This document shows positions 1 to 5,503 of a DNA stretch of 10,284 nucleotides, piece by piece. The stretch's first letter is position 1. Every line of letters begins with the position of its first letter. A model generated the notes under the pieces. That model saw nothing but the letters and a program-made list of their open reading frames with translations, had not been told where the DNA came from and did no database searches. Origin of the DNA: Nitrososphaerales archaeon TH526 (lineage in GTDB: Archaea; Thermoproteota; Nitrososphaeria; Nitrososphaerales; Nitrososphaeraceae); the NCBI GenBank assembly GCA_014523665.1, contig JAATVR010000350.1:1-10284 (forward strand), in the 5' to 3' direction. Position numbers and translations under genes: made by a program.

Positions 1-77
1 GCAGATTACCTAACTAACACTCGAATGTGTGGATAATTGCTATTCTGCTTACAACATAACAGCGTCTAAGCTAGCAG

Positions 78-662
78 CTATTTGACCGTCATACTACCTA
101 GCATGTAAGGATGGACTGAACAGTAGAATGGATGATCTCCAGCTGCAAGACTGGCAGTATCTATCTGAGCTGTTGCGCCTGCATCGATGATACTTGTGTC
201 AAACTGGCTTCCCGATTCAGGATCTTCCGGTCCAGAGCCACTTGTGGCGGTATGAGGTACTGTGTCTTGATTTGATACTTCCACCACATCTCCCGCAGTG
301 ACTGATAATGGATCGGGATCATACGCTGGATTTCCTTGCACTGATGCACCTTCTAGTATATTGAGAGTCACTGAAGGTCCTGCCGCAGAGCTGGTTTGGT
401 TGGTCTGATTGCCCGAAGCGGCTGAAGGAGGTGCAACTGGTGCGGCTGACGTAGAGTTGGCTGACGTAGAGTTGGCTCCTTCAGAAGAAGATTGAGAAGT
501 ATCTTGCGTAGCTCCATCAGTTGCGGGCAAATTTTGACGATAAATTGATTCTATTACTCCGGGCGCTGGAGCTGCATTACCAAATATATAATAAACTAAA
601 ACTCCCGTTATCGCACCCAAACCAAGTATAGCTACAAAGGCTACTTTTCCCACTGATCCCAT
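78..662 (-). CDS. Membrane-anchored blue copper protein (amicyanin/plastocyanin-like cupredoxin)
   Basis: Predicted 194-aa type-1 copper electron carrier held on the outer face of the cytoplasmic membrane. Residues 6-27 form one hydrophobic helix. Residues 45-96 are a Ser/Thr/Ala/Gln-rich linker with repeated NSTSA, and residues 97-194 are the cupredoxin domain. The copper ligands can be read directly: H137 in VPHTATSG, then C181, H184 and M187 in YCSVHPYM. The C-x2-H-x2-M spacing matches amicyanin rather than classic plastocyanin (C-x2-H-x4-M). Ammonia-oxidising archaea encode many such proteins, thought to replace cytochrome c between ammonia oxidation and the terminal oxidase; the partner of this one is unknown. 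ATG start, no Shine-Dalgarno, and a TATA-like box about 30 nt upstream suggest a leaderless mRNA. The gene is monocistronic. The fold and copper site are secure; the exact electron-transfer role is inferred. Confidence 0.93.
   Translation of the reverse strand: MGSVGKVAFVAILGLGAITGVLVYYIFGNAAPAPGVIESIYRQNLPATDGATQDTSQSSSEGANSTSANSTSAAPVAPPSAASGNQTNQTSSAAGPSVTLNILEGASVQGNPAYDPDPLSVTAGDVVEVSNQDTVPHTATSGSGPEDPESGSQFDTSIIDAGATAQIDTASLAAGDHPFYCSVHPYMLGSMTVK
445..477. repeat. 15-bp direct repeat, two copies, in the cupredoxin linker
   Basis: GCTGACGTAGAGTTG occurs twice in perfect tandem (445-459 and 460-474), followed by GCT. On the minus strand it encodes the duplicated ANSTS motif in the flexible linker. 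It probably arose by slippage and may vary in copy number between strains. Confidence 0.8.
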
Positions 663-687
663 CTTGGCAGGTTCATTAATTACTGAC

Positions 688-701
688 CCATATTAAATCC
701 T
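688..701 (-). promoter_or_regulatory. Candidate TATA box of the cupredoxin gene
   Basis: On the minus strand GGATTTAATATGG lies about 28-38 nt before the ATG at 662. This spacing fits a TATA box serving a leaderless or nearly leaderless transcript, and no Shine-Dalgarno motif precedes the start. Assigned by sequence and spacing only. Confidence 0.4.
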
Positions 702-739
702 TGATACCAAGTTTCGTTAGACACCTACGCACATTGTAT

Positions 740-763
740 CTAGATTACCAACCGCGGATCTAG
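740..763. repeat. Inverted repeat in the divergent intergenic region
   Basis: CTAGAT (740-745) and ATCTAG (758-763) form a perfect 6-bp inverted repeat around a 12-nt spacer that contains the palindrome CCGCGG. It lies between the divergent cupredoxin and zinc-finger genes and directly abuts a second inverted repeat. It could be an operator or a hairpin; function unknown. Confidence 0.5.
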
Positions 764-794
764 TCACGGTATCTTTGACCATCCCGACCGTGAC
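763..794. repeat. 8-bp perfect inverted repeat, possible operator or hairpin
   Basis: GTCACGGT (763-770) and ACCGTGAC (787-794) are perfect reverse complements separated by 16 nt. The element sits about 100 nt upstream of the cupredoxin start and about 40 nt upstream of the zinc-finger ORF. It could bind a dimeric regulator of either gene, or fold in RNA. No regulator gene is adjacent. Confidence 0.6.
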
Positions 795-835
795 GGCTTG
801 TCAGATCATGTTCATCTCAAGAAGTAACTTTTAAT

Positions 836-1057
836 TTGGTCTGTAATCCAAGAAACCTAAATACCAAGTTGACCAAGAATGTAGCTGAGTGTATTTGGTG
901 CAAGAATGCTGTAGCCCTTCGATTCAAACCGATGGCTCAGTGGAATCTGGCAGGAGACGGCTATCTTTGCGGGGATTGTTACGAAAAGAAACTCGCTGAA
1001 TATTATCTCACTCCTGATCGTAGGAATCTAACAAAGCAATCGAATAGAAATACATGA
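836..1057 (+). CDS. Small CxxC...CxxC zinc-finger-like protein, function unknown
   Basis: Open frame of 73 codons with two cysteine pairs, C19-x2-C22 (CIWC) and C45-x2-C48 (CGDC), expected to bind one zinc ion in a treble-clef or ribbon-like fold. The aromatic and basic residues around KPMAQW and CYEKKLAEYY look like a genuine small folded domain. The coordinate given is the longest start, a TTG at 836. A second in-frame TTG at 869 would give 62 aa with the first cysteine at position 8. A TATA-like stretch at 827-837 lies upstream of 869 at a plausible distance, so 869 may be the true start. There is no ATG before the first cysteine. It is divergent from the cupredoxin gene and convergent with the ribosomal operon. 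Small proteins of this type are often seen in this archaeal group, but I cannot name a function. Confidence 0.65.
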   Translation: MVCNPRNLNTKLTKNVAECIWCKNAVALRFKPMAQWNLAGDGYLCGDCYEKKLAEYYLTPDRRNLTKQSNRNT

Positions 1058-1068
1058 GTAGACTAGAA

Positions 1069-1099
1069 AGACTATCACTGTAATCAGTGAAGAAAGTCT
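1069..1099. terminator. Nested stem-loop after the zinc-finger gene
   Basis: TCACTG (1075-1080), loop TAAT, and CAGTGA (1085-1090) form a perfect 6-bp hairpin. It is enclosed by a second 5-bp stem, AGACT (1069-1073) with AGTCT (1095-1099). It begins 11 nt after the zinc-finger stop, in the convergent gap before rps9. A U-tract is lacking, so it may be an mRNA 3' end or stability element rather than an intrinsic terminator, or part of a small RNA. Confidence 0.4.
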
Positions 1100-1175
1100 C
1101 CGTCATCACTTCCTTGAAGACAAATGAGTATGTGTGTATCCTATTTGTTTAACATGCAAGGAACGTGAATCTAGA

Positions 1176-1619
1176 TCACCTGTATGACTTTTGTTTCCTA
1201 CGTCTGGCACTGGGACCACCGAATTTCTTTGACTCAGTCTGCCGAGGATCGCCTGCTAAAAAGTGTCGATCATATTCTGTTATTTTCCTCCTTATCTCTT
1301 CACGAATGCTCTTTGACAGAGGATGATCTTTAGGGTCCTTTCCTCCCTTTCCTTCCCCTGTTAGAGCCCTAGAAATGGCAACTGCGCTGGCGAACGCCTG
1401 TCCCATGAATCCACCTCCGTGTACCTTTACGCTAAGATCTATCTTATTTCTTAATTCTCCGATCAAATGGATTGGGACCAACACTACTTCCCTTGCCACT
1501 TCAGGTTCTATGACTTCTGCAGGAATATTGTTTATTCTGACTTTGCCGTTGCCCTTTGAAATGGTGGCAGTGGCTCTACTTGTCTTACGTTGTCCTGGAT
1601 ACAGATCCACTTTGTTCAT
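1176..1619 (-). CDS. rps9: 30S ribosomal protein S9 (uS9)
   Basis: Full-length 147-aa archaeal S9, a small-subunit head protein whose C-terminal tail reaches the P-site tRNA. Recognisable parts are the N-terminal SKGNGKVRINN strand, the central VHGGGFMGQA glycine loop followed by the AISRAL helix, and the basic tail GGPSARRRKQKSYR with the near-universal K-S-Y-R ending. The ATG overlaps the rpl13 stop in an ATGA tetranucleotide, so translation is probably coupled. A GGGTGA Shine-Dalgarno lies about 10 nt before the ATG, inside the end of rpl13. It is the last gene of the minus-strand rpoD operon here. In many archaea rpoN, rpoK and rps2 follow S9, but here the next gene is on the other strand. 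Confidence 0.97.
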   Translation of the reverse strand: MNKVDLYPGQRKTSRATATISKGNGKVRINNIPAEVIEPEVAREVVLVPIHLIGELRNKIDLSVKVHGGGFMGQAFASAVAISRALTGEGKGGKDPKDHPLSKSIREEIRRKITEYDRHFLAGDPRQTESKKFGGPSARRRKQKSYR

Positions 1620-2080
1620 ACGTTGTATTCACCCTTCCATCCAATTTGTTTGGCAACGTCTCCAACAGTAATATAATAAGACTCAGGTTTTCTTATTCTA
1701 CAATCTTCAAATATTTTTGGCGCTTCGCGGCTTAATTTTTCAGGCACGCCGATATAAACTCTCAATTGTTTGAATGCCTCGATGCCGCTTGTCTTGCGTT
1801 TAGGGATCATCCCCCTCACCATCTTAGTCAATATTGTGTCGGGCCTACGAGGGTGAAACGGACCATGAATAGGGTTAGTCACAGAGCTTATCTCTAGATT
1901 CTCCTTATAGCTCTCAATGGTCTTGTACCTGTTTCCAGAAATCATGGCTTTTTCTGCATTTATGATCGATACTTTGTTACCCTCCAACAAAAGCTTAGAA
2001 ATACGAGAACAAGTTCTACCCGCAATGCAATTTGCTATATCAACAATAATAGTTGACGGTGGCTGCTGCTTTTTATCCAA
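1616..2080 (-). CDS. rpl13: 50S ribosomal protein L13 (uL13)
   Basis: 154-aa archaeal/eukaryal-type L13, an early-assembling large-subunit protein. The N-terminal IIVDIANCIAGR segment, the NAEKAMISGN strand and the signature GPFHPRRPDTIL followed by RGMIPKRK are all present, and the length is normal. The start is a TTG at 2080, since the next in-frame ATG (codon 47) would remove the core. A good Shine-Dalgarno, GGAGTGA, lies 6 nt upstream inside the end of rpl18e, which supports the TTG. The gene overlaps the rpl18e stop by 8 nt and rps9 by 4 nt. The family is certain and the start well supported. Confidence 0.97.
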   Translation of the reverse strand: MDKKQQPPSTIIVDIANCIAGRTCSRISKLLLEGNKVSIINAEKAMISGNRYKTIESYKENLEISSVTNPIHGPFHPRRPDTILTKMVRGMIPKRKTSGIEAFKQLRVYIGVPEKLSREAPKIFEDCRIRKPESYYITVGDVAKQIGWKGEYNV

Positions 2081-2423
2081 TTATCTTCACTCCCGATCCA
2101 TTAGGAAATCGTTGAATAAGGTCAGGAAGTGCGATGATCTGACCACCGGCCTCATTTATCTTCCGCGAAGCTATTTTCGAGACTGAATATGCATATACTA
2201 TAATTGAATGACCCAAATTTCCGGCACCGAGTATTTTACCCGGAACAATAATAACGTCTCCTTCATTCGTAAACTTGGATAACTTATCCACATTTACTTC
2301 TCGTCTATTAGCTCTCGAATTAAGGAGCCTGCGTTCTACGTCTTTCCAGAGGGGTGCCTTTGTCTTTTTGGATGCCATTCTAAGCGCCCATATTGTGTCC
2401 GCAATAACACCGTCGGTTAACAT
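2073..2423 (-). CDS. rpl18e: 50S ribosomal protein L18e (eL18)
   Basis: 116-aa L18e, a large-subunit protein found in archaea and eukaryotes but not in bacteria, related in fold to bacterial L15. The family pattern is clear: APLWKDVERRLL near the N terminus, RREVNVDKLSKF, then VPGKILGAGNL and the C-terminal AGGQIIALPDLI segment. The ATG at 2423 has no Shine-Dalgarno. The 49-nt gap after rpoD contains an AT-rich ACATTTATTTGG, which might be an internal promoter, otherwise the gene is read through from rpoD. The stop overlaps the TTG start of rpl13. The order rpoD-L18e-L13-S9 is conserved across archaea. Confidence 0.96.
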   Translation of the reverse strand: MLTDGVIADTIWALRMASKKTKAPLWKDVERRLLNSRANRREVNVDKLSKFTNEGDVIIVPGKILGAGNLGHSIIVYAYSVSKIASRKINEAGGQIIALPDLIQRFPNGSGVKIIG

Positions 2424-2472
2424 GATTTGTCTTGGAATGTTAGCTTTTGAATCCCCAAATAAATGTACTCAC

Positions 2473-3132
2473 CTAAGTTTTTTCGGGGTCCTGCAACGAT
2501 GTGATAGTATCGTTAAAAGTTTTTACCTTCGAATTCAACCTCTTGATAGCAGCATCAATTGTCTCTTCAGCAGTAAGCGCCCCTGTAGTTTCGACAGTCA
2601 ATATTGATTGATTTTGCTCTGTTCCATCCGTAACTGTGGAACATGTAGTCGGCTGCCACTTAGCGTGATTGCTACCCAATCCGAGTCTGGCATAAGCTTC
2701 AAACTTCAATTTTTGAGAAGGTGCCAAAATAATGATTGGAATACCACTGCTCACTGGCTTAACCACATCGTCCTCAGAAACCAGTTCTCCCGAAGTTACA
2801 AGCTTAGTTTTGTCATTAGCTTCTGAATCTAATACTAGCAATACTCTACATTTTGAGCAACCGAGAGAATTGTTGCAATCACAATCTTGTGGCAGGACAA
2901 ATCTATTCAGATCCGTACGGAGCGGAATTAATCCTAATCTATGCGCGATTGCTTCGTCGTGCATCACCGATGAGTTTTCCATCATAACCACATCATCAAT
3001 CGCTAATGTAGGAACCTCACTTATTGCAATCCTTCTTATTGCATTAACATATTGCCTAGGAACATTGTTAAACCTCAATACAACGCGTTCATTAGTTTTA
3101 CTCATGACATCTAGAGAAGGAGCCTGAACCAA
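2473..3132 (-). CDS. rpoD: DNA-directed RNA polymerase subunit D (Rpo3), Rpb3/RpoA-like, lacking the Fe-S domain
   Basis: 219-aa subunit D, the archaeal counterpart of Rpb3 and the bacterial alpha N-terminal domain. It dimerises with subunit L to start RNA polymerase assembly. Residues 16-72 hold the first dimerisation segment (NAIRRIAISEVPTLAIDDV and AHRLGLIPLRTD), residues 81-165 the insert domain, and 175-212 the second dimerisation helix (TAEETIDAAIKRL). The insert carries C84, C86, C92 and C95 (C-x-C-x5-C-x2-C), resembling the zinc loop of eukaryotic Rpb3. The ferredoxin-like [4Fe-4S] domain of many crenarchaeal D subunits (about 265 aa) is absent, with KWQP leading almost directly to the C-terminal dimerisation segment. 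The start is TTG 3132 or ATG 3105 (codon 10). A TATA-like TTTTTAATAG at 3154-3164 fits a leaderless TTG or a 28-nt leader. First gene of the rpoD-L18e-L13-S9 operon. Confidence 0.96.
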   Translation of the reverse strand: MVQAPSLDVMSKTNERVVLRFNNVPRQYVNAIRRIAISEVPTLAIDDVVMMENSSVMHDEAIAHRLGLIPLRTDLNRFVLPQDCDCNNSLGCSKCRVLLVLDSEANDKTKLVTSGELVSEDDVVKPVSSGIPIIILAPSQKLKFEAYARLGLGSNHAKWQPTTCSTVTDGTEQNQSILTVETTGALTAEETIDAAIKRLNSKVKTFNDTITSLQDPEKT

Positions 3133-3152
3133 CTTTTCATTGTGAACCAGAG

Positions 3153-3164
3153 GCTATTAAAAAT
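3153..3164 (-). promoter_or_regulatory. Candidate TATA box of the rpoD-ribosomal operon
   Basis: On the minus strand GATTTTTAATAG lies about 22-32 nt before the TTG at 3132, consistent with transcription starting near the start codon. A second AT-rich candidate, TTTAATATAAAAAT at about 3196-3209, would give a leader of roughly 40 nt. Which one is used cannot be decided from sequence. Confidence 0.4.
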
Positions 3165-3194
3165 CTACCGAAAAAATAACCCATCTCAAACGCG

Positions 3195-3242
3195 TATTTT
3201 TATATTAAATATAATGAGCTCGAAAATGAAACAAGTTTGTTT
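3195..3242 (-). terminator. Possible T-rich 3' end of the tandem-repeat gene
   Basis: Read on the minus strand, the perfect inverted repeat AAACAA-GT-TTGTTT (3229-3242 on the plus strand) overlaps the last codon of the repeat-peptide gene and is followed by T-rich CATTTTC and further AT-rich sequence. This could end the transcript before the rpoD promoter. No long uninterrupted U-tract is present. Confidence 0.3.
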
Positions 3243-3561
3243 ATGAATTCGGTAACAGCACGGTTGGATCATTAGCTCCAGCGGGTATGTCTTCAGAAGT
3301 TGTGTTAGACATATCAGGCGTGGAACTTGGAGGTAATGTTGGATCATTAGCTCCAGCGGGTATGTCTTCAGAAGTTGTGTTAGACATATCAGGCGTGGAA
3401 CTTGGAGGTAATGTTGGATCATTAGCTCCAGCGGGTATGTCTTCGGAGGTACCAGTGTTTGTTGCATTGACCAAATGCAATGGCTCGAACAGTAAAAAAG
3501 TGAAGACGGGCAAAAGGATCATTACGATGATGCTGGTTTGTAGGGAATAATTTAGGATCAC
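3241..3561 (-). CDS. Predicted secreted peptide built of 25-residue tandem repeats, function unknown
   Basis: 106 codons. Residues 1-33 look like a signal peptide or membrane anchor: a long hydrophobic stretch from SIIVMILLP to FLLFEPLHLV, with a possible cleavage site after VNA. The rest is two full 25-residue repeats and a partial third (TSEDIPAGANDP then TLPPSSTPDMSNT), acidic and rich in Pro, Ser and Thr, with no cysteines and no recognisable domain. Such sequence is expected to be disordered and perhaps glycosylated outside the cell. The start at 3561 is GTG; a TATA-like GTTTAAAAC about 25-33 nt upstream supports a leaderless mRNA from there. ATG 3522 is an alternative. The other frames of the repeat are also open, but only this one has a signal peptide. 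Moderately confident it is a gene. Confidence 0.6.
   Translation of the reverse strand: MILNYSLQTSIIVMILLPVFTFLLFEPLHLVNATNTGTSEDIPAGANDPTLPPSSTPDMSNTTSEDIPAGANDPTLPPSSTPDMSNTTSEDIPAGANDPTVLLPNS
3264..3450. repeat. 75-bp tandem repeat, about 2.4 copies
   Basis: The unit starting GGATCATTAGCTCCAGCG occurs at 3266-3340 and 3341-3415 with no difference between the two copies. A third, partial copy at 3416-3450 is identical up to 3444 and then diverges. Because 75 is a multiple of three, copy-number change keeps the reading frame. Perfect identity implies recent duplication or ongoing homogenisation. Confidence 0.95.
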
Positions 3562-3583
3562 GATACACTTTATCTTTCCATTA

Positions 3584-3595
3584 CGTTTTAAACTT
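3584..3595 (-). promoter_or_regulatory. Candidate TATA box of the repeat-peptide gene
   Basis: On the minus strand AGTTTAAAACG is centred about 28 nt before the GTG at 3561, the spacing expected for a leaderless archaeal mRNA. It supports the GTG start over the internal ATG. Confidence 0.4.
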
Positions 3596-3970
3596 TACTC
3601 GATGATAGATAATTTGGTTGAACAGCTAAGAGAAATGCCCGTGTGGTGAGCTTTAATCTTACCTGTCAATAAAATAATTGTGACTTGGATTTTAACTATC
3701 CCTTTGATCGGTTGGAAATTGAGGTAGCTAAAAAGGATTCTCGAGTTAATGAATTATCAAATATGACCTGCCATTTTTTTGTCATAGTTTTGTCCTTTGT
3801 GAGTATCTTTTGCCGTCTCAATAAAACATTCACATATATCGTCAACTGAAATCGGCAAATAACTTGTGTCCGGGTCTTGATCAGAACTAATATCATAAAA
3901 AAGTAATATTCAGTTAATAATGAAGTTTTCAAACATTATTATTATAACTATGGTGTATGCAGAAAGCTAG
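3596..3970. other. AT-rich non-coding stretch upstream of amt
   Basis: About 375 bases with no convincing gene. A 78-codon minus-strand frame (3696-3932) has no domain, an unlikely composition and no clear promoter, so it is not called. A 6-bp inverted repeat, TATGAC (3762-3767) and GTCATA (3781-3786), encloses a T7 run. An AT-rich patch near 3935-3948 might be a distal amt promoter. No tRNA-like fold was seen. Confidence 0.5.
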
Positions 3971-3973
3971 TTA

Positions 3974-3985
3974 TGTTTTTTATAG
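3974..3985 (+). promoter_or_regulatory. Candidate TATA box of amt
   Basis: TGTTTTTTATAG is centred about 30 nt before the ATG at 4011, the usual archaeal distance for a transcript starting just before the start codon. In that case the upstream AGGTGG (3994-3999) would not be in the mRNA. If a more distal promoter is used, AGGTGG could act as a Shine-Dalgarno. Confidence 0.45.
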
Positions 3986-4010
3986 TTCCTGCTAGGTGGA
4001 ATGCAGTATA

Positions 4011-5465
4011 ATGCAAAAGTCACGACTGTTGGCTATCTTTCCAGTTCTTGCAATTTTGGGCGTAATGGTCTCTATGGGCGCGGTAAATAATGCATCTGCA
4101 CAGCAGTACACAGCAAATCAATCAGGGATTCAATTTGGCTGTTTTCAGAAAAACGAAACCACTGGTGAATATTTACTTGATGAAGATGGATATCTGATAC
4201 CATGTGAAATAAACTCGGGAGATAATGCCTGGATGCTTACTGCATCTGCTCTAGTCCTAGTTATGACACCCGCAGGATTGGCCATGTTCTATGGTGGTCT
4301 GGCGCGACACAAAAACGCTGTAAGTACTATTCATATGGTTTTCATGGCTGTAGGACTAGTGACGATTCAATGGGTCCTCTGGGGATACTCCCTTGCATTT
4401 GGTCCGGACTCGACAGGTCATGGATTTATAGGGAACTTTGACTGGGCTGGATTAAACTACGTATTTCATAATGTCCCTTCAGACGTGTATGCTATAACGA
4501 TACCTCACGCGACTTTCATGATCTTTCAAATGATGTTCGCCATAATCACACCGGCTCTTATTGTTGCGGCCCTGGCTGAAAGAATGAAGTGGAGTGCTTT
4601 CGTAGTATTTGTAGTTATTTGGGCTACTTTTGTCTATGATTTTGCCGCCCATTGGACATGGTCTCTTGGTTCAGGAGGCACAGCAGTAGGTTGGACTGGA
4701 GCACTGCCATCGCTTGACTTTGCAGGGGGTACCGTAATCCACATTACTTCTGGTTGGGCAGGATTAGTCATTGCAATAATGCTCGGCCGACGATTGGGAT
4801 ATGGAAAGGTTCCAATGGAACCACACAACATTCCTCTAATAGTGCTGGGTGCAGCTCTACTGTGGTTTGGTTGGTTCGGGTTTAATGCCGGCTCAGCTGG
4901 TGCGGCGTCAACAAGTGCAACCAGTGCATTCGTTGCAACTCAGATTGCAACGGGGGTTGCCGCTTTAACGTGGATGTTAATTTCTTGGGCGCATACGGGC
5001 AGACCGTCAACGGTTGGAGCAGCGTCAGGGGCCGTCGCTGGACTAGTAGCAATTACTCCAGCTTCAGGTTATGTAGGGCCAATGGCGGCGATCATAATAG
5101 GCATCGCAGCATCGGTTGTTTGCTACGCAGCAGTAGTATTCAAGAACAGGAGAAAGTGGGATGATGCACTTGACACATGGGCTGTTCATGGCATGGGTGG
5201 TCTAGCAGGAGCACTCTTAACAGGAATCTTCGCCCAGACTATATACACTCCAATAGCTGATGGTCTTGCATTTGGGAATCCAGTTCAATTGTTAAACAAT
5301 GCTATAGGTGCATTTGCAGCCCTAGCATGGGCGGTTGGCATCACGGCACTTATAATTAAGGTGATGGATCTTGTCTGGCCTGGCGGAATACGAGTTACAC
5401 CGAAGGAAGAAGAAGTCGGTCTGGATCTATCGCAGCATGGAGAGAGAGCATACGTAACGGAATAA
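4011..5465 (+). CDS. amt: Ammonium transporter, Amt/Rh family
   Basis: Trimeric membrane channel-like protein moving ammonium into the cell, here 484 aa with about eleven transmembrane helices after a signal peptide (cleavage likely after ASA near residue 30). Residues aligned to E. coli AmtB are intact: the Phe gate F172/F176 and F291, W217, D236 in the signature DFAGGTVIHITSG, the twin pore histidines H244 and H393 (TWAVHGMGG), and S295 in WFGFNAGS. The C-terminal tail VGLDLSQHGERAY is the region that contacts PII proteins in homologues. Before the first helix lies an extracytoplasmic segment of about 40 residues with two cysteines (C44, C65) that could form a disulfide. ATG 4011 is preferred; an in-frame GTG at 3996 would add five residues but sits inside the AGGTGG motif. 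No glnK gene is adjacent. In an ammonia oxidiser it would serve assimilation and possibly supply. Confidence 0.97.
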   Translation: MQKSRLLAIFPVLAILGVMVSMGAVNNASAQQYTANQSGIQFGCFQKNETTGEYLLDEDGYLIPCEINSGDNAWMLTASALVLVMTPAGLAMFYGGLARHKNAVSTIHMVFMAVGLVTIQWVLWGYSLAFGPDSTGHGFIGNFDWAGLNYVFHNVPSDVYAITIPHATFMIFQMMFAIITPALIVAALAERMKWSAFVVFVVIWATFVYDFAAHWTWSLGSGGTAVGWTGALPSLDFAGGTVIHITSGWAGLVIAIMLGRRLGYGKVPMEPHNIPLIVLGAALLWFGWFGFNAGSAGAASTSATSAFVATQIATGVAALTWMLISWAHTGRPSTVGAASGAVAGLVAITPASGYVGPMAAIIIGIAASVVCYAAVVFKNRRKWDDALDTWAVHGMGGLAGALLTGIFAQTIYTPIADGLAFGNPVQLLNNAIGAFAALAWAVGITALIIKVMDLVWPGGIRVTPKEEEVGLDLSQHGERAYVTE

Positions 5466-5468
5466 GAG

Positions 5469-5503
5469 ATTTCTCCAATTTCTTTTTCTTTTACTTTTTT
5501 TGT
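5469..5503 (+). terminator. T-rich terminator after amt
   Basis: Starting 4 nt after the amt stop there are several T-tracts separated by single pyrimidines or A, ending in T7 (around 5495-5501). Dense oligo-T without a strong hairpin is the normal archaeal intrinsic terminator. Confidence 0.7.

Noticed and set aside
3186..3467. 93-codon minus-strand frame (LLKTYPLELMIQ repeats)
   Set aside because: Another frame of the same tandem repeat; it begins inside the signal-peptide gene and lacks any start support.
3287..3550. 87-codon plus-strand frame through the tandem repeat
   Set aside because: It is open only because the 75-bp repeat keeps every frame in phase. It has no signal peptide at its start, and the minus-strand frame has both a signal peptide and a placed TATA box.
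3696..3932. 78-codon minus-strand frame upstream of amt
   Set aside because: AT-rich, without a domain, Shine-Dalgarno or convincing promoter, and not supported by synteny that I can see.
3996..4010. GTG start for amt five codons upstream
   Set aside because: The GTG lies within the AGGTGG motif, and the ATG at 4011 gives a normal signal peptide start with a TATA-like box at the right distance.
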